Below are positions 1-8,423 of a stretch of DNA of 64,000 bases, in pieces. A program made the position numbers and the translations under genes. The stretch is from Sulfitobacter noctilucae. GTDB taxonomy: Bacteria > Pseudomonadota > Alphaproteobacteria > Rhodobacterales > Rhodobacteraceae. The notes under the pieces were generated by a model, which had not been told where the DNA came from, ran no database searches, and was given only the letters and a program-made list of their open reading frames with translations. The first letter of the stretch is position 1. Each line of letters starts with the position of its first letter. The stretch lies in the NCBI RefSeq assembly GCF_000622365.1, contig NZ_JASC01000014.1, forward strand, positions 62,001 to 126,000, in the 5' to 3' direction.

Positions 1-1185
1 GGTCAGCATCAGACCAATACCGCCGCCCGTGATCGCACCGATGATGGTGGCCGAGCGCGTGTTGGATTCGAGGAAATAGAGTATCTGTGCCAGCAACACC
101 GGAACCACCTGGGGTATGACGCCAAAGCGGTAGCGTTGCAGCGGCTTCGCACCGGTAGAAGAAACGCCTTCAATCTGCTTTTGATCGGCATTTTCCAAAG
201 CTTCCGAGAAAATCTTGCCGAAAGTGCCGGTATCGGTGATCAGGATTGCGAGCGCACCCGTCAAAGGGCCGGGACCAAAAGCCCGCGCCAAGACGACCGT
301 CCAGATCAGCGCGTCTACGCCTCTTACAAAGTCGAACAAACGACGGGTGGAGGCGCGGATCTGCATCAGCGGTGAAAACCGCTTGGCCGCAAGGAAGGCG
401 AGCGGCAGGGCGATGATCGCGGCTCCCATCGTCCCCAGAAACGCCATCAGGATCGTTTCGCCGATGGCCCAGGCCACATCCCTGTGACGCCACATCGGGT
501 TGTTCCACCAATCCGATAACGCGCCGGCAACGTTGGATCGCGTCGGGTCGATTTGCTTACCAAACAGGATGCTACCCAAACCCTCGCCGTGATAGGGACT
601 GTCGAGCGTGAACCAGAACAATTCCCACCCGGGGAAGTAGTTAAACACTTCGGTGCGTGCGCCCGTCAGCGTAATGCGTCCCTCAGGCGTTGTGATGCCG
701 ATGCGGCGGCTGGAGGCGGAAATCCAGTCTGGCAGATCTTCGGGCAGATTGCTGGTCAGGCTGCGGCCTTCGGCCTGCACTTCGATAAGCGGGAAGCCCG
801 GAATATCAATCTCTGTGCGGTTCTGGGGCAGATACCGCACGATGTGGTCACCGCCCAGATCAATGGTGGTGACCTCGTCTCCGCTCACCCAATCGGGGCG
901 CTGGCCCTCGGGATACCGTCCTTTGCGTTCGCCCTCTACCGCATAGGAAACCTCACCCGATCTGTTGTCGCGGGTGACATGCACCTTGTGGGACCAACTG
1001 TCAGACGCCAGCTTGACCGCGTTGTCCATACTGGCGCGCTGGGCGAGGCCGGGCAGGTCAAACGCGAAAAAGATGTAGGCGAGGTAGAGCGCGATGACCG
1101 CCGGAATACCAAAGGCGACCAGTCGCTTGCGCTGAAACAGTTTCTCGGCTGCGAATTTGGTCTGGTTTAGGTCAATTGCGGTCAT
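1..1185 (-). CDS. phnE: Phosphonate ABC transporter permease PhnE (long form), 3' end outside window
   Basis: The frame is open from the ATG at 1185 to the left edge, giving at least 395 codons without a stop, so the C-terminus is missing. The first ~35 residues hold a membrane segment, followed by a periplasmic-looking stretch of ~200 residues and then the permease domain, whose EAA-type loop (FGKIFSEALENADQKQIEGV) matches the downstream paralogue. This two-part build is that of the longer of the two PhnE subunits often encoded in tandem. The ATG overlaps the stop of the preceding phnE (1182-1184) as ATGA, so the two are probably translationally coupled. Role by family: membrane channel of a phosphonate or phosphate-ester importer. 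Confidence 0.9.
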   Translation of the reverse strand, partial: MTAIDLNQTKFAAEKLFQRKRLVAFGIPAVIALYLAYIFFAFDLPGLAQRASMDNAVKLASDSWSHKVHVTRDNRSGEVSYAVEGERKGRYPEGQRPDWVSGDEVTTIDLGGDHIVRYLPQNRTEIDIPGFPLIEVQAEGRSLTSNLPEDLPDWISASSRRIGITTPEGRITLTGARTEVFNYFPGWELFWFTLDSPYHGEGLGSILFGKQIDPTRSNVAGALSDWWNNPMWRHRDVAWAIGETILMAFLGTMGAAIIALPLAFLAAKRFSPLMQIRASTRRLFDFVRGVDALIWTVVLARAFGPGPLTGALAILITDTGTFGKIFSEALENADQKQIEGVSSTGAKPLQRYRFGVIPQVVPVLLAQILYFLESNTRSATIIGAITGGGIGLMLT

Positions 1186-2057
1186 TGGGCTTGCCCTTCG
1201 GTCAAACGATTGCGGTAGCGGCTTGAGACTTGATCAAAAAAGACGATCGTGCCGAACAGAAGAATGAAGATTGCCGCGGCCTCGTCAAAACGACCGGGCC
1301 CCCATGCCATTGCATTGCGCAGTTCGTAGCCAAGACCCCCTGCGCCGACAAAGCCGAGGATCGCAGAGGCGCGGATGTTGATCTCGAACCGGAGCAACGT
1401 GTAACTGACATAGTTCGGCGCAACCTGTGGCAGGATGCCGATGAGCATGCGCTTGAACCACGTCGCCCCGGTTGATTCCAAACCCTCAAGCGGTTTGAGG
1501 TCGGCATTCTCGGAAACTTCTGAAAACATCTTTCCAAGCGAGCCAGCGGTGTGGATTGCAATGGCAATCATCGCAGGCACCGGGCCGCCCCCCAACACAA
1601 AGATCAAAACGAGGGCGACCACAATTTCAGGCACGGCCCGCATGATGTCGGACAGACGGCGGAAAAGCAGGATCAAGCGCGGCCATTTGGCCAGTCCACG
1701 GGTGCCAAGCAGGGACAGAAAAAGCCCGCCGATCGCCCCGATCAACGTGGACACGGCCGCGATGTTCACGGTCTCAACCAAAGCCGGAAAGTATTTCACG
1801 ACCAGGCCGGGCAGATCTGCACGTTGTTCCCAAGCCTCGGAAAGAACATCCGTGGGATAGTCGCCAACCTGATGCAGCCCGTTCCAGAACCCGCCTGCAT
1901 TACGATCATCCGCGATGGTAAAGCCGGACACCATCAAGACGATAAAAATCAGAAGCGTCAGCCCGCCATAAAGACGGCGGCGCTGGACTTGCGCCAGATA
2001 GCTGGACTGGATGCTGTCCACGCCGAGTGACGCGCCGCTGAGTGATACATCTGCCAT
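1182..2057 (-). CDS. phnE: Phosphonate ABC transporter permease PhnE (short form)
   Basis: 291-residue inner-membrane permease starting MADVSLSGASLGV. A membrane segment (LTLLIFIVLMVSGFTI) lies near the N-terminus and the permease domain follows, with an EAA-type loop (GKMFSEVSENADLKPLEGLE). The frame continues upstream of 2057 into the end of phnD, but the ATG at 2057 has a G-rich ribosome site (GGGGGG about 7 bases upstream) and clears the phnD stop, so it is chosen; an ATG at 2114 is a weaker option. Third gene of phnC-phnD-phnE-phnE, forming the membrane channel with the long PhnE that overlaps its stop. Confidence 0.9.
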   Translation of the reverse strand: MADVSLSGASLGVDSIQSSYLAQVQRRRLYGGLTLLIFIVLMVSGFTIADDRNAGGFWNGLHQVGDYPTDVLSEAWEQRADLPGLVVKYFPALVETVNIAAVSTLIGAIGGLFLSLLGTRGLAKWPRLILLFRRLSDIMRAVPEIVVALVLIFVLGGGPVPAMIAIAIHTAGSLGKMFSEVSENADLKPLEGLESTGATWFKRMLIGILPQVAPNYVSYTLLRFEINIRASAILGFVGAGGLGYELRNAMAWGPGRFDEAAAIFILLFGTIVFFDQVSSRYRNRLTEGQAQ

Positions 2058-2081
2058 GAAGGCCCCCCGCACAAAGAAAGA

Positions 2082-2105
2082 CCGGCAGCCAACAATGGCT
2101 ACCGG
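2082..2105 (-). terminator. Stem-loop between phnD and phnE
   Basis: CCGGCAGCC (2082-2090) and GGCTACCGG (2097-2105) form a nine-base-pair stem with one mismatch and a six-base loop. On the transcribed strand it is followed by a pyrimidine-rich stretch. It sits directly after the binding-protein gene, where a hairpin commonly ends part of the transcripts or protects the binding-protein mRNA. Confidence 0.5.
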
Positions 2106-2124
2106 ACATGTCATGAAGAATTGC

Positions 2125-3036
2125 TTAGCCGCCGATTTTGGCTTTGCGTGCTTCGACGATGGAAGTGTAGGTGTCATGCGTGACGGGCTGGAAGCCGCGT
2201 GTTTCACCCGATGCTACACCATAGGCACAGTCTGGATCCGCTTCAAAAAGACCGTCGACCAGTGCTGTCATCTTTTCACGCACGTCTGAAGGCAGGGCCT
2301 TGCGCAGGACAACAGGGCCTTCGGGGATCACTTTGGATTTCCAGATTTGGACCATGTCGTTCATGTCAACGAGGCCTGCATCAACCGCCTTGCGCAGGGC
2401 GCCGGAGTTATAGCCGTCTTCCCAGTTGCCCTGGCCGTCGGCCCACGTCACGCCAGCGTCGATGTCGCCGTTGTTAACCGCAACGATTGTCTGCTCGTGA
2501 CCGCCGACAAACTTGACCTCGCCAAAGTACTCTCCGGATTCCATCGTCACGCCGTCTTTGTACTGCGGGATCTCGATAGATGGGATCAGGTAGCCGGAGG
2601 TGGAGTTCGGATCACCAAAGCCGAAAATTTTGCCTTCCATGTCATCCAGCGTTGTCACGCCACTGTCCTTGCGCGCAAACCCGATGGAGTGGTAGCCGAC
2701 GGACCCGTCAACGTTCACTTTGATCAGCACAGGCTCGACCGCTTCGGGGTCTTGTAGGAAGGTCGCGGCATAGGCGGATGCGCCCAGCCATGCCATGTCG
2801 ATATTGCCGCCCAGCAGGCCCTGGATCACGCCGTTATAGTCAGCAGGGGCGAACATTTTCGTTTCGACGCCCAGTTCCTCTGACGTGTAATCGGCCAGAC
2901 ACTGATAGGAATTCATCCGGTCCTGGGCGTTCTCACCACCGAGGATACCGATGCGGAATTCGGTGATCTCCTGGGCGAAAGCACCTGAGCTGAGGGCGGT
3001 TGTGGCGGCAAGCGCCAGTGCGAGGGTCTTGTTCAT
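2125..3036 (-). CDS. phnD: Phosphonate ABC transporter substrate-binding protein PhnD
   Basis: 303-residue periplasmic binding protein. Residues 1-22 form a typical Sec signal ending SSGAFAQ. The body shows the PhnD/type-2 binding fold: FRIGILGGENAQDRM near the N-terminus, a MAWLGASAYAAT loop and a FGFGDPNSTSGYLIPS segment matching the phosphonate/phosphate-ester pocket of the family. The ATG at 3036 is preceded by GGAG six bases upstream; an ATG twelve bases earlier is in frame but spaced worse and adds four residues before the signal. It delivers phosphonates or phosphate esters to the PhnE pair energised by PhnC. The exact ligand (2-aminoethylphosphonate, methylphosphonate, phosphite) cannot be read from sequence. 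Confidence 0.93.
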   Translation of the reverse strand: MNKTLALALAATTALSSGAFAQEITEFRIGILGGENAQDRMNSYQCLADYTSEELGVETKMFAPADYNGVIQGLLGGNIDMAWLGASAYAATFLQDPEAVEPVLIKVNVDGSVGYHSIGFARKDSGVTTLDDMEGKIFGFGDPNSTSGYLIPSIEIPQYKDGVTMESGEYFGEVKFVGGHEQTIVAVNNGDIDAGVTWADGQGNWEDGYNSGALRKAVDAGLVDMNDMVQIWKSKVIPEGPVVLRKALPSDVREKMTALVDGLFEADPDCAYGVASGETRGFQPVTHDTYTSIVEARKAKIGG

Positions 3037-3111
3037 CGTGATCTCCATTGGGTTTGATGAATGGTTAGGTGTGATGAGAATGTCCTGCGCGGCTGCGCAG
3101 AGCTCACTGGC

Positions 3112-3927
3112 TCAGACGTAGGCTTCGGCTTTGCGCACTTCTGGTCTGTCCAGGGTTTCGATTTCGGTTGATGTGGCCGCCTCTGAAAAGTCGGCACCAG
3201 CGCCGTAGATGTCGCGCGCAACGCCTGTGGTCAGCTGCGCGGGCGTGCCGTCAAATACGATCCGCCCGTCGCGCATCCCGATGACCCGGTCGCAGTAGCG
3301 GCGCGCGGTATCGAGTGTATGCAGGTTTGCAATGACCATGCGGCCGTCTTCTTCGTGAATGCTGCGCAGGGATTGCATCACGACCTGCGCGTTCATCGGA
3401 TCAAGCGAGGCGATCGGTTCATCCGCAAGAATGATCTTGGGATCCTGCATCAGCGCGCGGGCAATTGCGACGCGCTGCTGCTGGCCACCTGACAGTGCCT
3501 CCGCCCGTTTGGGGGCCTGCTCTGCAATGCCCAAGCGATCGAGAATTTCGATGGCTTTGTGAATGTCCGCCTGCGGGTAGAGGTTGAACATCGTCGCAAA
3601 AGTGGAGCGCTTGTTCAGTGTCCCGTGCAGCACGTTCGACACCACATCCATACGCGGCACTAGGTTGAACTGTTGAAAGATCATCGCGCAACGGGATTGC
3701 CAATCCCGTTTGGCCGCTCCTTTGAGCGTTGTGATGGACTCGCCCTGAAACGTGATGGTGCCGGTCGTCGCATCACTCAGCCGGTTCAGCATCCGCAGCA
3801 GTGTGGATTTGCCTGCACCGGATCGTCCGATGATCCCGATCATTGTAGGTTCACTCACAAAGATATTGGCCGCATCCACGGCCGTCTTGTCTCCGAAGCG
3901 CTTTGTCAGCATATCGATTTTCAGCAT
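3112..3927 (-). CDS. phnC: Phosphonate ABC transporter ATP-binding protein PhnC
   Basis: 271-residue ATPase. Walker [10 protein letters not shown] is at residues 34-42, Q-loop in [10 protein letters not shown] (~81-90), signature LSGGQQQR at 145-152, Walker B IILADEP at ~165-171. The start at 3927 is preceded by a G-rich ribosome site. It is the first gene of the phnCDEE operon, with 75 bases to phnD. The region upstream (3928-4140) carries a Pho-box-like direct repeat and a perfect 14-base palindrome, so phosphate-starvation control through PhoB is likely. No C-P lyase genes are seen here, so catabolism of the imported compound must be encoded elsewhere. Confidence 0.94.
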   Translation of the reverse strand: MLKIDMLTKRFGDKTAVDAANIFVSEPTMIGIIGRSGAGKSTLLRMLNRLSDATTGTITFQGESITTLKGAAKRDWQSRCAMIFQQFNLVPRMDVVSNVLHGTLNKRSTFATMFNLYPQADIHKAIEILDRLGIAEQAPKRAEALSGGQQQRVAIARALMQDPKIILADEPIASLDPMNAQVVMQSLRSIHEEDGRMVIANLHTLDTARRYCDRVIGMRDGRIVFDGTPAQLTTGVARDIYGAGADFSEAATSTEIETLDRPEVRKAEAYV

Positions 3928-3965
3928 ATCGCCCCCATGTTCAGGGGAGCGGATAAGCGTGCTGC

Positions 3966-3983
3966 GCGACAGTTGCGTGACAG
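3966..3983 (-). promoter_or_regulatory. Pho-box-like direct repeat upstream of phnC
   Basis: On the minus strand this reads CTGTCAC GCAA CTGTCGC: two seven-base half sites with a four-base spacer, an 11-base period. That is the layout of PhoB boxes (CTGTCAT, four AT-rich bases, CTGTCAY). The spacer here is less AT-rich than usual. It ends 39 bases upstream of the phnC start and points the same way. Confidence 0.65.
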
Positions 3984-4022
3984 TTTTGATGCAGTTAATT
4001 TACAGATATACGAAGAAATTAT

Positions 4023-4036
4023 GACAGACGTCTGTC
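4023..4036. promoter_or_regulatory. Perfect 14-bp palindrome in the phnC upstream region
   Basis: GACAGACGTCTGTC is its own reverse complement. It lies about 95 bases upstream of phnC and 105 bases before the small secreted protein on the other strand. It contains another CTGTC element, so it could be a second PhoB contact or the operator of an unidentified dimeric regulator. Confidence 0.35.
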
Positions 4037-4140
4037 TGCCCGATCAGCAATTTGTTGTGCCTCTGCACCTGTAAAACGATTTATCCACAGGGCGTCATAA
4101 ACTTGTTACTTTCCTGGTTTTTCGCGACTACCGTTGTTTT

Positions 4141-4434
4141 ATGGCCAAATTCTTCGCCCTCGCGATCTCATGCATCCTTTTTTCGCCCGCTATGTCGTGG
4201 GCGCAGGTGGCTGACGTCAGTTGCGACGACAGCGAGCGCCTGACCCAAACACTGACAATAGTGATGGGGGCCAAACGTCACGGCATCGGCCTACGCGATC
4301 CGGATACAACGCTTGAAGTCTGGGTGACGCAGACAAACGGCGACTGGATGATTGTGCAGAACTACGCCAATGGCACGTCCTGCATTGTTGCAATGGGTGA
4401 GCATTGGGAAGGTACCAAAGCTAACCCTGCGTAA
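4141..4434 (+). CDS. Small secreted protein of unknown function
   Basis: 97 residues with a clear Sec signal peptide (MAKFFALAISCILFSPAMSWAQ) and a mature part of about 75 residues with two cysteines (SCDD and TSCIV) that could pair in the periplasm. The centre, LEVWVTQTNGDWMIVQNYANG, looks like a beta-strand-rich fold of a type seen in many small proteobacterial periplasmic proteins. I do not recognise a characterised family. It is divergent from phnC and ends 93 bases before the convergent zrg-type operon; the 93 bases hold no further gene. Confidence 0.6.
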   Translation: MAKFFALAISCILFSPAMSWAQVADVSCDDSERLTQTLTIVMGAKRHGIGLRDPDTTLEVWVTQTNGDWMIVQNYANGTSCIVAMGEHWEGTKANPA

Positions 4435-4527
4435 ACGTGATTACTTTTGGCTTTTGGGTGTAGATCGCGATAACGGCGCCTGCATCCTTAGGCGGCAGTA
4501 ATTTCAACCCACCACTGTTTAACCGCC

Positions 4528-5028
4528 CTAAAACGGTTCGATGTGATCCGCCGACAGGGCATAGGCGATGTCTGCGAGTTGAGTGGAGGTCGAAGCTGTG
4601 CCGAACATGCCAATGACATTGACCGCCTCGAACAGGCCGGAAGTTTGATAGGGCATCGTTGTGGTCACGAAAACCAGCTGGTTCGCGGGCGGTGGGGGGA
4701 CGTGCACGCAGGCGCCGACGAAGGGGACCAGCATAAAAGCGGTGACGCCTGTTCCCGAATATTCGATCGGCACGATATATCCCGGCAAGCGCACGATTTC
4801 CCCGTTCCAGTCTGTGCGCACACCTTGCGAGGGCGGTTGCTGACTGGACGGGGTGCTGTTGTCGTGCTGCAATCCCTGCAGGAACGGCGGAACAGCGGCT
4901 TGACCGTCTGGAACCAGATCGCCCCAATCCAGATCAATATAGTCTTTTGCAAAGGCCATCGACGGGACTGCCCTCAACGCTGCGAGGGCAGCAAGGATGG
5001 CCCTGCGGTTGTGGACCGATGCTACCAT
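4528..5028 (-). CDS. DUF3299 periplasmic protein, second copy of zrg-type operon
   Basis: 166 residues. The N-terminus (NRRAILAALAALRAVPSMAFA) is an export signal with an RR pair, possibly Tat. The body begins with the DUF3299 opening YIDLDWGDLVPDG and carries the family core LPGYIVPIEYSGTGVTAFMLVPFVGAC followed by the proline run VPPPPANQLVFV. The start overlaps the stop of the other DUF3299 gene by seven bases, so the pair is co-translated. It is the distal gene of the five-gene operon ZrgA - ATPase - permease - DUF3299 - DUF3299. In Vibrio the matching zrg genes are zinc-regulated and contribute to zinc uptake; the molecular job of DUF3299 is not established. Confidence 0.82.
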   Translation of the reverse strand: MVASVHNRRAILAALAALRAVPSMAFAKDYIDLDWGDLVPDGQAAVPPFLQGLQHDNSTPSSQQPPSQGVRTDWNGEIVRLPGYIVPIEYSGTGVTAFMLVPFVGACVHVPPPPANQLVFVTTTMPYQTSGLFEAVNVIGMFGTASTSTQLADIAYALSADHIEPF

Positions 5029-5528
5029 TCGTAGGCCTCGATCAGATCAGCCTCCATTGCATAGCCAATATCGGCCAGCGATGTGTGCTGCAGCTCATGC
5101 CGCATGCGGCCAGTGACCCAGACCGGAGACCACATTTGATCGCCGGGCCAGGGTTTCTTCGTCTCGACGAAGACAAGCTGGTTTGCGGGGGGCGGGGGCG
5201 TGTGGATGCACGCACCGGCATAGGGGACCATCAGAAAATTCGTGACACCCGCCGCAGACATATCGATGGGCAGCATATAACCGGGCATCTTGATATAAGC
5301 GCCATGCAAGACCTTGTTCAGCTTAGTCGCGTTTTCATCAAACTCGGGCAGCCAGGTATCCTTGATCGCATCAATTTCGCCTTGTCCGATGATCTCGGCA
5401 TAGGGCACGCCGGGGGGGATTAAATCCTCCCAGGTGATTACCCGTGGGGCTTCGTCCGCACTGCCAAAGCGCGGAACTGCCGCACATGCGGCCAGCGTAG
5501 AATTGAAATGGCGGCGTGATACAGTCAT
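5022..5528 (-). CDS. DUF3299 periplasmic protein, first copy of zrg-type operon
   Basis: 168 residues, starting MTVSRRHFNSTLAACAA with a twin-arginine-like motif SRRHF. The DUF3299 body includes VITWEDLIPPG, MPGYMLPIDMSAAGVTNFL and CIHTPPPPANQLVFVET, all repeated with variation in the next gene, so the two are paralogues. The frame is open further upstream, into the 3' end of the permease gene, but the ATG at 5528 gives the signal sequence and is chosen. Only 17 bases separate it from the permease stop (5546). Likely an exported accessory protein of the metal-uptake ABC system. Confidence 0.82.
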   Translation of the reverse strand: MTVSRRHFNSTLAACAAVPRFGSADEAPRVITWEDLIPPGVPYAEIIGQGEIDAIKDTWLPEFDENATKLNKVLHGAYIKMPGYMLPIDMSAAGVTNFLMVPYAGACIHTPPPPANQLVFVETKKPWPGDQMWSPVWVTGRMRHELQHTSLADIGYAMEADLIEAYEW

Positions 5529-5545
5529 TGTGTCATACCTTTTTC

Positions 5546-6796
5546 CTAGTTTCTCACCATCATACCATCTGCCAGTGACATCCGGTAGGCGCGGAATGCA
5601 GGCAGCAGGCTCACAATCGCGCCAGCGGCGACAACGGCCAGCACCACCCAAAGCTCCTGCATGGAAGGTTGTTCGATGGGCAACCACAAGCCGAAAGCCG
5701 CATCAACAAGGGGCTGAGCGACAACCAGCCCCGCATAAAATAGCCCAAGGCCGACCACTGCGCCGATCGCTGCCATCAATGCGGCCTCCAGGACCAGCAA
5801 GCCCAGGATCACGCGCGGCCGTGCGCCCATCGCACGCAGGATCGCCATTTCGCGACGCCGTTCGTTCAAACTGGAAAAGATCGTGGCCATCATGCCCATC
5901 AGGGCGGTGATCACCACCATGCCTGACACTGCAATCAGGGCAGTTTCTGCGATGCCGACAATTTGCCACAACTCCTGCAATGCGACCCCCGGCAGGATCG
6001 CCAACAGCGGCTCTGACGGGTAGTCGTTGATCGCCCGTTGCAGGCCAAAGATCTGAAGGCGGCTTTTGACACCGATGAGCGCAGCGGTGACCGCTTGTGG
6101 CTCAAGCTCCATCTGGCGCAGCGCATCGGCAGGTGTTGATTGTCCCGGAACCTGCGCGCCGCTGCGCCAATCCACATGAATGGCTTCGATGGCTTGCAAG
6201 CTGACGATGACAGTGCGGTCGACGGGTGTGCCTGTCTTTTCAAGAATACCCGACACGCGGAACAGCTGATCGTCATGCTCAATGAAAGACGCCAGCCCAT
6301 GCGCCACCACAATCGGGTCGCCCACTTCATAATTCAGCGCCGCGGCGACATCCGCTCCGATGATCGCATCGAACAGATCATCCATGACTTCACCCTCTGC
6401 CAGGGCAAGCGATCGGCCGGAGCGGTACTTATAGCGGTCAAAAAAGGCACCCGTGGTGCCCATGACCCGGAACTGGCGGTGGCTGTCGCCCAACGAGATC
6501 GGCACGATCCACTCCACTTCGGGGCGGGCGGCAAGATCAAGGTAGCTTTCCCAGGTCAGATTGTTCGTGGCATTGCCGATGCGAAACACGGAATACAGCA
6601 GCAATTGCACAGAGCCGGAGCGCGCTCCGACGATCAGATCCGTGCCCGATATCGTATCGGCAAAACTCGCCTTCGCACCGGTGCGGACTTTTTCAACGCC
6701 CAGAAACAATGCAACAGAGAGTGCAATGGCAAGCATTGTCATGCCTACTGTCAAGGCGCGCGCCATCAGCGATCCAAGAGCCAGCCTCAAAATCAT
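5546..6796 (-). CDS. FtsX/MacB-type ABC transporter permease of zrg-type operon
   Basis: 416 residues: an N-terminal membrane segment (~10-35), a large periplasmic domain (~36-275) and three C-terminal membrane segments, the last cluster starting near IVGIAETALIAVSGMVVI. The motif RRREMAILRAMGARPRVILG just after the second segment is typical of FtsX-type (MacB_PCD/FtsX) permeases. Start and stop interlock with neighbours: it overlaps the ATPase stop at 6793 by four bases. Such permeases act with a LolD-like ATPase in mechanotransmission or extraction and do not form a classic import channel, so how a zrg-type system helps metal uptake is unclear. Confidence 0.88.
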   Translation of the reverse strand: MILRLALGSLMARALTVGMTMLAIALSVALFLGVEKVRTGAKASFADTISGTDLIVGARSGSVQLLLYSVFRIGNATNNLTWESYLDLAARPEVEWIVPISLGDSHRQFRVMGTTGAFFDRYKYRSGRSLALAEGEVMDDLFDAIIGADVAAALNYEVGDPIVVAHGLASFIEHDDQLFRVSGILEKTGTPVDRTVIVSLQAIEAIHVDWRSGAQVPGQSTPADALRQMELEPQAVTAALIGVKSRLQIFGLQRAINDYPSEPLLAILPGVALQELWQIVGIAETALIAVSGMVVITALMGMMATIFSSLNERRREMAILRAMGARPRVILGLLVLEAALMAAIGAVVGLGLFYAGLVVAQPLVDAAFGLWLPIEQPSMQELWVVLAVVAAGAIVSLLPAFRAYRMSLADGMMVRN

Positions 6797-7494
6797 GCCG
6801 CAGCCTGCGCCGTTCTGGCGATGTCGGCCATTTGCACAACCCGGTCAAATTGCGGTGCCAGTCGTGCATCATGGCTGACCATCAGCAACGTGCTTCCGGC
6901 GTTTCGGGTCTGCTCAAAAAGCAAATCCAGAAAGGTGGCCTGCGTTGCAGCATCCAGGGCAGAGGTCGGCTCATCCGCGATGATCAGCGGGGGCGCTCCG
7001 ATCAGGGCACGCGCCGCAGCGACACGTTGCTGCTGGCCGACGCTTAGCGTCCCGGCTTGGGCGGTAAGGGTGTCTTTGGGCAGGCCAAGATCCATGCACA
7101 GCTTTTGCGCTGTCTGTTGTGGGTGTGCCACCCGCGCTCGGCGCTGCGGGGCAAACCGTAAGGACAACAGGATGTTGTCCAGCACCGTCGCATAGGGCAG
7201 CAAGTTGAATTGCTGGAATATCAATCCGATATGCTCGGCGCGGAACCGGTCGCGTTTGCCTGCTGAAAGCGACGCGATGTCGGTGCCTGACAGCAATACA
7301 CTACCGGCGTGCGGCGTGATCGTACCGCAAATGAGCGAAAGCAACGTCGACTTGCCCGAGCCGCTTTCCCCAAGCAGCAGTACCCGTTCTGAGGTGGCGA
7401 TAGAGAACGCAGGAACGTCCAACGCGAACGAGCCGCGCCCCGACCAGCGGTAAGAAACGCCTTTCAACGCCAGAATAGACGGGCCTGACCCCAT
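6793..7494 (-). CDS. LolD/MacB-type ABC transporter ATPase of zrg-type operon
   Basis: 233 residues. Walker A GESGSGKST at ~40-48, Q-loop GLIFQQFNLLPY, signature LSVGQQQR (Val replaces the usual second Gly-Gly pattern LSGGQ), Walker [14 protein letters not shown]-loop in LLMVSHD. It is 14 bases after zrgA and overlaps the FtsX-like permease, so the two form one transporter. Belongs to the LolD/MacB/FtsE group that partners with FtsX-fold permeases. Confidence 0.88.
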   Translation of the reverse strand: MGSGPSILALKGVSYRWSGRGSFALDVPAFSIATSERVLLLGESGSGKSTLLSLICGTITPHAGSVLLSGTDIASLSAGKRDRFRAEHIGLIFQQFNLLPYATVLDNILLSLRFAPQRRARVAHPQQTAQKLCMDLGLPKDTLTAQAGTLSVGQQQRVAAARALIGAPPLIIADEPTSALDAATQATFLDLLFEQTRNAGSTLLMVSHDARLAPQFDRVVQMADIARTAQAAA

Positions 7495-7508
7495 GACCTT
7501 TGTCTGCC

Positions 7509-8141
7509 TCAGAACATGTCGCGCAGATCGAGGGTAGGGGCATCGCGTGCGACCTCAAAGCCTGTCGCCCCACGATCCGAGATGATCTGCACTTCCAGCT
7601 CCAGCGCATTCGGGAAACTTGCAAAATAAGCAAAATCAATCTTTGTCGCTTGGGCGGGGTCAGCACATTTCAGCATGTATTCTGCGTGGAATTCGGTGTG
7701 GCTTACAGCATCGTGATCGTCATCAGCATGCGCAGCATGGTCGTCGTCATCGTGACCCTCATCTGCGTGTTCTTCATGGTCGTGATCGTGGTCATCATCC
7801 GCATGCGCATCGTGGTCTTCATCTTCTTCGCTTTCCAGCGATGCACTTGCCTCGATCACACTGCATCCCGCGGCAGCGGGCAGGGCAAATAGGTCAAGCG
7901 GGCGGGCGAGCGTCGCCACTGCTGCATCCACGGCGGCACGATCCTCGGCGCTTTTTGCGCCGTATTCAAAACCTACGATATCGGCACCCGGTGCGTGCAG
8001 TTCCATCGCAATCCGGTCGCCGTCAAAAGCAATATCAAGCGTGCCGGTGCCATGCTCATGCGCGTCCAGCTGGCGCGTTTCTTCGGCAACTGCGGCAGTC
8101 GCAGCAAGAATGGCGAGTGCGGTATAAGAAAATTTCAGCAT
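7509..8141 (-). CDS. ZrgA-like (DUF2796) His-rich periplasmic metal-binding protein
   Basis: 210 residues with a Sec signal (1-19). The mature N-terminus has the family motif QLDAHEHGTGTLDIAFDG. Residues ~110-148 are a His/Asp-rich tract (runs such as DDDHDHDHEEHADEGH) expected to bind zinc or another divalent ion, followed by the family C-terminal part ending DLRDMF. It heads the operon with an FtsX-type ABC pair and two DUF3299 proteins, matching the zrgABCDE layout known from Vibrio. No Zur-type box (AT-rich dyad) is evident in the 280 bases upstream, so zinc control is inferred from family only. Confidence 0.85.
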   Translation of the reverse strand: MLKFSYTALAILAATAAVAEETRQLDAHEHGTGTLDIAFDGDRIAMELHAPGADIVGFEYGAKSAEDRAAVDAAVATLARPLDLFALPAAAGCSVIEASASLESEEDEDHDAHADDDHDHDHEEHADEGHDDDDHAAHADDDHDAVSHTEFHAEYMLKCADPAQATKIDFAYFASFPNALELEVQIISDRGATGFEVARDAPTLDLRDMF

Positions 8142-8423
8142 GTCAAATATCCCTTATTCAATGGTTTGGGCCCTGCAGGTGTGGCTGCCTGCTTTTGGAC
8201 AGGACGCGAGTCTTCATGGCAAATCCTGCGTCATTCTGCAAAGTAGAACGCATCTGGTGAAGCGATGCAATTTGACTTTGTTGCTGCGGCGGCGTGGGGC
8301 GCATGTCATCTTGTCCAGTGACTTCTCACAATGGAATTGCCCCTGTTTTGGCCAGGTCTACACAGGAAAATTGTCGCTCCCGCTTTTGCGTAGGCTTTTG
8401 GTCCACCGACAGAAGTTGACGTA
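8142..8423. other. Gene-poor 282-bp stretch between zrgA and the SulP gene
   Basis: No convincing gene is seen. A minus-strand reading frame of about 48 codons starting MRPTPPQQQSQIASLHQM ends 18 bases before zrgA but has no recognisable ribosome site or family. The stretch must contain the zrgA promoter and the 3' end of the SulP transcript. No clear terminator hairpin was found. Confidence 0.4.

Noticed and set aside
6140-7195. 351-codon plus-strand frame across the zrg-type ABC pair
   Set aside because: Antisense to two genes with full ABC motifs; composition typical of a shadow frame.
8164-8302. Mini-frame MRPTPPQQQSQIAS... upstream of zrgA
   Set aside because: About 48 codons, no ribosome site, no family, and no competing evidence for a regulated leader peptide.
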